A DNA stretch of 10,184 nt from DASRVA01 sp050732935. Lineage in GTDB: Bacteria > Gemmatimonadota > Gemmatimonadetes > JACCXV01 > JAHWKZ01. The notes beneath the pieces are model-generated. The model made no database searches. It was not told where the DNA came from and was given only the letters and a program-made list of their open reading frames with translations. A program made the translations under genes and the position numbers. This document shows positions 6,451-10,184 of this stretch, piece after piece (position 1 is the stretch's first letter; each line of letters opens with the position of its first letter). The stretch is from the NCBI GenBank assembly GCA_050732935.1, contig JBOHRW010000042.1, forward strand, positions 1-10,184, given 5' to 3'.

Positions 6451-7597
6451 ACACGCGCTCGTCGATCTGGCGTTCGTCTTTGCCGTCCTCTTCGCCGCCG
6501 CGGCCATCGCTCGCCTCCTCTCACAGAGTGTAGTCCCCTTCTACATCCTGGCCGGGGTCGCCCTCCAGCCCCTGGTCCGCGATCCCCAGGAGATCGGCGT
6601 TTTCGCGCTGATCGGGGTGGCGGTGCTCCTGTTCGTGATCGGCCTCGAGTTCTCATTGTCGGCCCTGGCCCGCGGGGCCGGGCCTCTGGTGAGCGCGGGA
6701 CTGTTGGATGTGGCCCTCAATTTCGGGATCGGTCTGGCGTGCGGCCTGGTGCTGGGCCTGCCGTGGCTGGCCACGCTCGCCTTCGCGGGCGCCTTCTACG
6801 TCTCCTCGAGCGTCATCGTGGCCAAGTCGATCATCGACCACCGGCTGGCCGCCAACGCCGAGACGCCTTCCGCCCTCGGCGTGATCGTGTTCGAGGACCT
6901 GTTCATCGCTTTCTTCCTGGCCGTCTTCGCCGGGGTGGCCGGCTCTGGAGGACCGGACGCCGCCCCCCTGGCCGCCGGGCTGGCGAAGACCGTCCTGTTC
7001 GTGGTCGGCCTCCTGGTCCTGGCGCGAGTTCTCCGGCGCCCCCTCGGTTCGTTGCTGGAGCGGATCGAGGACGAGCTCCTGGTCGTCTTTTTGTTTTTCT
7101 GGCTGATCGCCCTGGCCGCAGCGGCCCAGACGCTTTCCGTCTCGGTGGCGGTCGGCGGCTTCCTGGCCGGGGTGATCGTGGCCGGGACGAAGGCCAAGCC
7201 GAGGGTCGAGCGGATCATCGTCCCCTATCAGCAGCTCTTCGCGGCCCTTTTCTTCGTCGCGTTCGGGCTGATGGTCGACCTCGACGCCCTCCGCGAGGTA
7301 TGGGCGGCCGGGCTGGGGATCGCCGTGCTCGGCCTGACCGGCAAGCTGGTCACCGGCTGGGCGATCGGACGGTCGCGGGGGGTCGGGGGGCCGGCCCGGC
7401 TCCGGCTCGGGCTCCTGCTCGCCCCGCGGGGCGAGTTCTCCATCGTCGTTGCCGGCGTGGCGGTCGCGCTCGCCGTCCCCGGAACCGAGCGTCTGCCGGC
7501 GCTGGTCGCCGTGTACGTGTTCGTGCTGAGCGTGGCGGGCCCGATTCTCCTGACGCAGAGTGACGCGCTCGTCCGGACATTTCGGCGGACCAGGTAG
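6434..7597 (+). CDS. khtU: CPA2-family K+(Na+)/H+ antiporter, KhtU-like membrane subunit, 387 aa
   Basis: This is a polytopic membrane protein with about 12 hydrophobic segments starting at residue ~8. CPA2 landmarks: LLFVIGLEFS (65-74), SSSVIVAKSIIDHR in the discontinuous-helix region, VFEDLF (152-157) where the family has an acidic ion-site pair (often Q-D; here E-D), FFVAFGLMVD (273-282), and GLLLAPRGEFS near 326-336. The protein ends after the membrane domain. No RCK_N or RCK_C domain is fused, in keeping with a separate KhtT subunit. It should exchange cytoplasmic K+ for external H+. Two starts are possible: ATG at 6434, with GGAGG only 2 nt away, or GTG at 6440, with an ideal 8-nt spacing. 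The GTG may be the true one, and either way the gene overlaps khtT, which implies translational coupling. Confidence 0.92.
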   Translation: MRVGPEHALVDLAFVFAVLFAAAAIARLLSQSVVPFYILAGVALQPLVRDPQEIGVFALIGVAVLLFVIGLEFSLSALARGAGPLVSAGLLDVALNFGIGLACGLVLGLPWLATLAFAGAFYVSSSVIVAKSIIDHRLAANAETPSALGVIVFEDLFIAFFLAVFAGVAGSGGPDAAPLAAGLAKTVLFVVGLLVLARVLRRPLGSLLERIEDELLVVFLFFWLIALAAAAQTLSVSVAVGGFLAGVIVAGTKAKPRVERIIVPYQQLFAALFFVAFGLMVDLDALREVWAAGLGIAVLGLTGKLVTGWAIGRSRGVGGPARLRLGLLLAPRGEFSIVVAGVAVALAVPGTERLPALVAVYVFVLSVAGPILLTQSDALVRTFRRTR

Positions 7598-7629
7598 TCC
7601 GCGATTCGGTCCAACAACCACACTCCGCC

Positions 7630-7868
7630 CGGTCCTCGACGGGAGGATGTACTTCTGCCGACGTGCCGCGGAGCGCGCCCACCGTCCGTGCGCTCCTTAC
7701 GATCTTCACCCAGGCGCTGAACGGGCAGTCGCCCGAAGCGGTCTCGCGATCCCGTCGGATTTCGTCGGTCGGCTCATGCGCAAGGTGGGGCTCCAGACAC
7801 GCGAGAGGGGGTTGAACGCGATGGTCCTGAGGATGAAGCGCCACGCCGTGGAGGCGCTGGCGGCGTGA
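7630..7868 (+). pseudogene. sufE: Decayed SufE-family remnant (C-terminal half, two frameshifts)
   Basis: Pieces in two frames together read like the C-terminal half of SufE. First DGRMYF (to 7655), then a frame change and ADVPRSAPTVRALL with TQALNGQSPEAV (7657-7743), then a second change near 7744 into IPSDFVGRLMRKVGLQ and GLNAMVLRMKRHAVEALAA, ending in TGA at 7866-7868. The second break needs one added base: a C at the GTCTCG makes the join V-L-A-I-P-S-D-F. Family knowledge: SufE accepts sulfane sulfur from SufS on a conserved cysteine in the N-terminal half and passes it to Fe-S assembly. That half, with the Cys motif, is absent here; the space upstream is the khtU end. No usable start or ribosome site is seen. 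Sequencing error could explain the shifts but not the missing half. Confidence 0.72.
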
Positions 7869-8288
7869 TCACGGCAGCGGCGACAAACCCTCCAGCCGCG
7901 CCGCCTCCTTCAGTCGTACGTCGAGCGAGAAGAAATCCCCGGACGCGGGAGTCCCCGAATAGATCAACGCGGCGGCGAGCTGAAGCGAATCGGCCGCGCG
8001 CAACGGATGTCGTAGCAGCAGCGTTCCGGACAGGCGCCGGATCTCTTCGGAGGGCGCGATCTCGTCGCTTCGCCTCTGGAACTCCTTGAGCCGCTCCCGC
8101 GCCTGAGCCTCTTCGTCCGGTCGGAGAATCCCTTCGCGGCGCAACCGGGCAAACGCCGACCAACATTCCACGACCGATCCCCACCAGATCCCCACCGGCG
8201 AGCGCTGCCGCAACGCGCGTTCGAGCTTGTCGGAATTGGGCTGCAGGATGAAGAGGGGGACAAGCGCCGACGCGTCCCAGAAAATCAC
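7869..8288 (-). CDS. vapC: PIN-domain ribonuclease toxin, VapC family (139 aa)
   Basis: The start is a GTG at 8288 that overlaps the antitoxin stop as GTGA, so the two genes are translationally coupled. The PIN-domain acidic residues are all visible: Asp5 (FWDASAL), Glu41 (VVECWSA), Asp100 (LRAADSLQLAAAL) and Asp123 (FFSLDVRL). These form the metal-binding centre of VapC endoribonucleases, which in known cases cleave tRNA or rRNA when the antitoxin is lost. The length is typical of the family, and the catalytic set is intact, so the toxin is probably active. The target RNA cannot be predicted. Its TGA (plus 7869-7871) directly follows the TGA of the sufE remnant on the other strand, with no base between. 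Confidence 0.93.
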   Translation of the reverse strand: MIFWDASALVPLFILQPNSDKLERALRQRSPVGIWWGSVVECWSAFARLRREGILRPDEEAQARERLKEFQRRSDEIAPSEEIRRLSGTLLLRHPLRAADSLQLAAALIYSGTPASGDFFSLDVRLKEAARLEGLSPLP

Positions 8289-8575
8289 CAGCCCTGCTCT
8301 CGCTCCTCGAGGAGTGCCTTCAGGGACAGACCCTGGGGATCCTCGGGACGGGGCCAGTCCCAGAAGTCGTCCGGAAGCGCCCCCTCGGCCGGTCGGACGA
8401 GCCCGGCTTCGATCAACCTCAGCAAGTGCGCGTCGTGCCGCTCCAGCGGTTCGAGCGGCGCGAGTCGGGCCACCGGCGTGCCGCGATCGGTGACGATGAC
8501 CTCCTCGCCGTTCCGGACCGCGCGGAGGTACTCGCTGAGCCGCGCTTTGAGGGTCGAGATCGACGCTTGCTTCAC
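8285..8575 (-). CDS. vapB: Phd/YefM-fold antitoxin of the VapC pair (96 aa)
   Basis: The N-terminal half has the Phd/YefM pattern: a short strand (QASIS), the helix LKARLSEYLRAVRNGE, then VIVTDRGTPVARLAPL. This fold dimerises and binds the operator. The C-terminal half (~50-96) is acidic and hydrophobic, with DDFWDWPRPED and LKALLEE, as expected for a flexible segment that wraps the toxin. The start is a GTG at 8575. There is no Shine-Dalgarno, and a predicted -10 box ends 6 bp upstream, so the message may be leaderless. An ATG one base earlier in another frame runs straight into TGA and is not a start. The protein should neutralise VapC and repress its own promoter through the ACTAGT sites. 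Confidence 0.92.
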   Translation of the reverse strand: MKQASISTLKARLSEYLRAVRNGEEVIVTDRGTPVARLAPLEPLERHDAHLLRLIEAGLVRPAEGALPDDFWDWPRPEDPQGLSLKALLEEREQGW

Positions 8576-8581
8576 ATGGTC

Positions 8582-8610
8582 ATACTAGTCAATAAGAACT
8601 AGTCCGTCAA
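8582..8610 (-). promoter_or_regulatory. Promoter of the toxin-antitoxin operon
   Basis: On the minus strand, TTGACG (plus 8605-8610; 5 of 6 matches) is followed after exactly 17 bp by TAGTAT (plus 8582-8587; 4 of 6). The predicted transcript start falls at about 8575-8576, on the antitoxin GTG, so the mRNA would be leaderless. Confidence 0.6.
8584..8603. promoter_or_regulatory. Paired ACTAGT operator of the toxin-antitoxin operon
   Basis: Two copies of the palindrome ACTAGT (8584-8589 and 8598-8603) are separated by 8 bp. They overlap the -10 box and fill the spacer of the predicted promoter. Repeated short palindromes overlapping the promoter are the usual operator form for Phd/VapB autoregulation. 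The AT-rich block stands out from its GC-rich surroundings. Confidence 0.6.
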
Positions 8611-8624
8611 GATCACTGCCCGGC

Positions 8625-8660
8625 CTCGCCTCACGCGCGGCTCTCGCCTCACGCGCGGCT
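8625..8660. repeat. Exact 18-bp tandem direct repeat
   Basis: CTCGCCTCACGCGCGGCT occurs twice with no base between (8625-8642 and 8643-8660). It lies just upstream of the -35 box of the toxin-antitoxin promoter, in non-coding sequence. It may be a slippage duplication or a pair of regulator sites. Confidence 0.85.
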
Positions 8661-8666
8661 GCACCC

Positions 8667-8728
8667 GACCGCCGAGCAGCCGCCCTGTTTGGCCGGCGGT
8701 ACTTTGCGGTCCTCCTTCGTCGGCGGTC
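8667..8728. repeat. Inverted repeat with a second competing arm
   Basis: GACCGCCGA (8667-8675) is complementary to TCGGCGGTC (8720-8728). Its core ACCGCCG can instead pair with CGGCGGT at 8694-8700. The two pairings exclude each other. In DNA this GC-rich, such arms can occur by chance. Confidence 0.35.
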
Positions 8729-8798
8729 ACGAACGAGTCATCAGACCGTAGCCGCCTCGCGCTCAGGGAAGGAGAGATCGTGAGGCACCAGGGGTAGA

Positions 8799-8820
8799 GC
8801 CGCCGGAGCCGCGCGGCGGC
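8799..8820 (-). terminator. Possible hairpin terminator after the DUF6624 gene
   Basis: GCCGCC (8799-8804) and GGCGGC (8815-8820) form a 6-bp GC stem with a 10-nt spacer. It lies 5 nt after the TAA of the minus-strand DUF6624 gene. No T-tract follows, so the call is weak. Confidence 0.3.
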
Positions 8821-8825
8821 GGCCC

Positions 8826-9440
8826 TTACTTACGCCAGCCGACCTCGAGTAGCCAGACCTCGAAGCCGCGCCGATAGGCTTCCAGGTCGGCCGGGGGCCT
8901 CTCGCCCTCCGCGCTGGTCTGGGCCCGCATCTTTGCCAGGCGCTCCGCCATCGATTCGAGTCCGACCGCGGAGCGGCGCTCGTCGATCCCCTCCGGGTCC
9001 TCGATCGGGAGCGGTCGCATCCGGCCCTCCGCGTCCCAGTCGAACTGGGTCCCGTACCGCTGCGGCCGCCCCTCGAAGCTTCGAATCCGATCGTCCAGGT
9101 AGGCGTACATCCAGGGCTCGGCTTCGCGAGCCGCGACCGCGGCCTCGACCAGGTCCCGCGCCCTTCGCATCAGTGCAGGCATGGCGATCGCGTGCTGCGC
9201 CAAGAGCCACGCCGCCTCGGCGCCGTCCTCGCCGACCAGCGACCGCCCCGGCCAGCCGCGCTCGTCGAGGATCTCTTCCAGCCGGTGGCCGTTCTCTTCG
9301 TGGACCGTCTCCATCCGCGGATGATATCCCTCGGAGAGCTCGCCGCTCCGGACGAGCTCGGCACGGACCTCGCGGTCGCGCCGCGCCATCGCGAGGAGCC
9401 CGTCCCGGAGCGCATGGTTGACGCTGTCGCCCTGTATCAT
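8826..9440 (-). CDS. DUF6624-family protein (204 aa)
   Basis: The start is the ATG at 9440, which overlaps the upstream TPR gene's stop as ATGA. The in-frame extension up to 9665 is Arg/Pro-rich shadow sequence. The protein resembles DUF6624: LLAMARRDREVRAEL near the N-terminus (15-29), ENGHRLEEILDERGWP (49-64), SLVGEDGAEAAWLLAQHA (67-84), then YLDDRI..FEGRPQRYGTQF (114-133). The W-P, GE-GA-AAW-LAQH and GRPQ-YGTQ blocks are those I recognise as conserved. It is mostly helical, with no signal peptide and no membrane segment, so cytoplasmic. The function is unknown: the conserved GEDGA..AWLLAQH and PQRYGTQ could form a binding or catalytic site, but that is a guess. Coupling to a TPR gene suggests the two products are made together. 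Confidence 0.8.
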   Translation of the reverse strand: MIQGDSVNHALRDGLLAMARRDREVRAELVRSGELSEGYHPRMETVHEENGHRLEEILDERGWPGRSLVGEDGAEAAWLLAQHAIAMPALMRRARDLVEAAVAAREAEPWMYAYLDDRIRSFEGRPQRYGTQFDWDAEGRMRPLPIEDPEGIDERRSAVGLESMAERLAKMRAQTSAEGERPPADLEAYRRGFEVWLLEVGWRK

Positions 9441-10184
9441 CCCCGGGGTTGGATCAGCCCATGGAAGACACGCTCGTCGCGGAGCGGCTCGAGGTCGACA
9501 TCGACGTGCAGGAGGAGATATCCGTGCCGCAGACCGCCCTCGAGCGCCTGGCGAAGCAGTCTCAAGGCCTGATCGCGCTCGCCGAGATGGGTCGCGATCC
9601 GAGCGCGCCATACGAGGGGACCTCCGCGCAGATCGAAGGCCGCCGGATCGATCTGCTCGAGCCATTTATCGACGCGCTCCGCCTCGGCCCGATCGCCCTG
9701 CCGGGCGGCGAGGACCCCCAGACGCGCCCGGTACTCCAGCGCTTCCGGGTTCTCCGCCGCCAGGCGCTCCCAGAGCCTCCCCGCCTCCTCCCACCGGCCG
9801 GCAAGATACAGCAGGCGAGCCGCCTGGGAGTCGTTGAAGCCGGCGCCATTCCCTCCCGTCGATCGTGACATCTGAATGGACAGCGCCCGCTCCAGCACCC
9901 GATCGGCGAGCGCCGGATGACCATGGGCCTCGAGCTCCTCGACCACCCAGCCGAGCCAGGGGAGGATCCGCTCGTCACCGGTGGCCCTCCCCGCCTCGAT
10001 CCGGGCGAGGAGCGCGTCTTCTCGACCCAGGGCGGCAAGCGCGTTCATTTCGAGCCGAGGCAGATCGGGATCTTCGGGGAAGCGGGCTCTCAGGCGTCCG
10101 ACATCCTCCAGCTCGCGCGCGTGATCGCCCAGCGCGTGACGGGCCTCGATCCGGAGGTGCCAGTAGGAGGTGAAGCCCCTGATC
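9437..10184 (-). CDS. TPR-repeat protein, C-terminal part, 5' end outside window
   Basis: The frame is open from the window edge to a TGA at 9437-9439, giving about 248 codons. TPR-like helix pairs recur: YWHLRIEARHALGDHARELE, MNALAALGREDALLARIE, HPALADRVLERAL, AARLLYLAGRWEEAGRLWE, LGVLAARQGDRAEAERVDK and RARIATHLGERDQALRLLRQAL. The end, DLEPLRDERVFHGLI, is typical of the last repeat in long TPR tails. Such tails are common on bacterial Ser/Thr kinases and on CadC-like or winged-helix regulators, where they follow an N-terminal effector domain. That domain would lie beyond the window, so the class is inference. An ATG at 10048 is in frame but lies inside the repeats and has no ribosome site, so it is not the start. 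The stop overlaps the next gene's start by 4 nt. Confidence 0.82.
   Translation of the reverse strand, partial: IRGFTSYWHLRIEARHALGDHARELEDVGRLRARFPEDPDLPRLEMNALAALGREDALLARIEAGRATGDERILPWLGWVVEELEAHGHPALADRVLERALSIQMSRSTGGNGAGFNDSQAARLLYLAGRWEEAGRLWERLAAENPEALEYRARLGVLAARQGDRAEAERVDKWLEQIDPAAFDLRGGPLVWRARIATHLGERDQALRLLRQALEGGLRHGYLLLHVDVDLEPLRDERVFHGLIQPRG

Noticed and set aside
6653..7621. Long antisense frame across khtU (322 codons)
   Set aside because: It is hydrophilic, Gln/Asp/Arg/Pro-rich and lacks any motif. It is the mirror of a membrane-protein gene.
7560..7868. Intact 102-aa plus-strand protein after khtU
   Set aside because: Only its two ends look like SufE. The middle is SufE-like in another frame, and the start lies inside khtU without a ribosome site, so it is better described as a frameshifted remnant.
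8775..8797. A tiny open frame with a GGAGAG site and GTG start
   Set aside because: It encodes only five residues and has no supporting context.
8576..8825. A tRNA, small RNA gene or CRISPR-like array in the longest gap
   Set aside because: No cloverleaf pattern is seen, and the only tandem repeat has two abutting copies with no spacers. There is no basis for an RNA gene or a CRISPR call.
9441..9665. N-terminal extension of the DUF6624 protein
   Set aside because: The extra 75 residues are Arg/Pro/Ala-rich shadow sequence inside the TPR gene. The ATG at 9440 has the standard ATGA overlap.

Overview
The window is a GC-rich, gene-dense bacterial chromosome segment. Two genes encode likely lipoproteins with lipobox-type signal peptides, and there is a YkuD L,D-transpeptidase, so a Gram-negative cell envelope is likely. 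The mix of Ig/PKD-type lipoproteins, a DUF6624 gene coupled to a TPR gene, and the residue style suggests an uncultured lineage near Gemmatimonadota, Eisenbacteria or Acidobacteria. That placement is an impression, not a measurement.

Layout. (1) 1-359 (+) is the 3' end of an L,D-transpeptidase. (2) 458-2164 (-) encodes a PKD/Ig-like lipoprotein. These two genes converge on a double hairpin at 386-449. (3) 2343-4703 (+) is priA, the primosomal helicase, divergent from the lipoprotein gene. A sigma70-like promoter with a perfect TATAAT serves the lipoprotein side. (4) 4712-5743 (-) encodes a second putative lipoprotein made of two tandem copies of one ~150-residue domain. (5) 5956-7597 (+) is a two-gene, translationally coupled khtT-khtU operon for a K+/H+ antiporter and its RCK_C regulatory subunit. 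(6) 7630-7868 (+) is a decayed C-terminal half of sufE: the N-terminal half is missing and two frameshifts are visible. (7) 7869-8575 (-) is a Phd/VapC toxin-antitoxin pair with a putative leaderless promoter and a paired ACTAGT operator. (8) 8576-8825 is non-coding and holds that promoter, an exact 18-bp tandem repeat and inverted repeats. (9) 8826-9440 (-) encodes a DUF6624 protein, coupled by a 4-nt overlap to (10) 9437-10184 (-), the C-terminal part of a TPR protein that runs off the window.

The genes do not form one pathway. They are housekeeping (priA), envelope (transpeptidase, two lipoproteins), ion homeostasis (khtTU) and accessory (toxin-antitoxin, DUF6624/TPR). I do not see a large unknown multi-gene defence or biosynthetic system. 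The most notable items are the sufE remnant ending base-to-base against vapC, the apparent leaderless toxin-antitoxin promoter, the duplicated-domain lipoprotein, and the DUF6624-TPR coupling.
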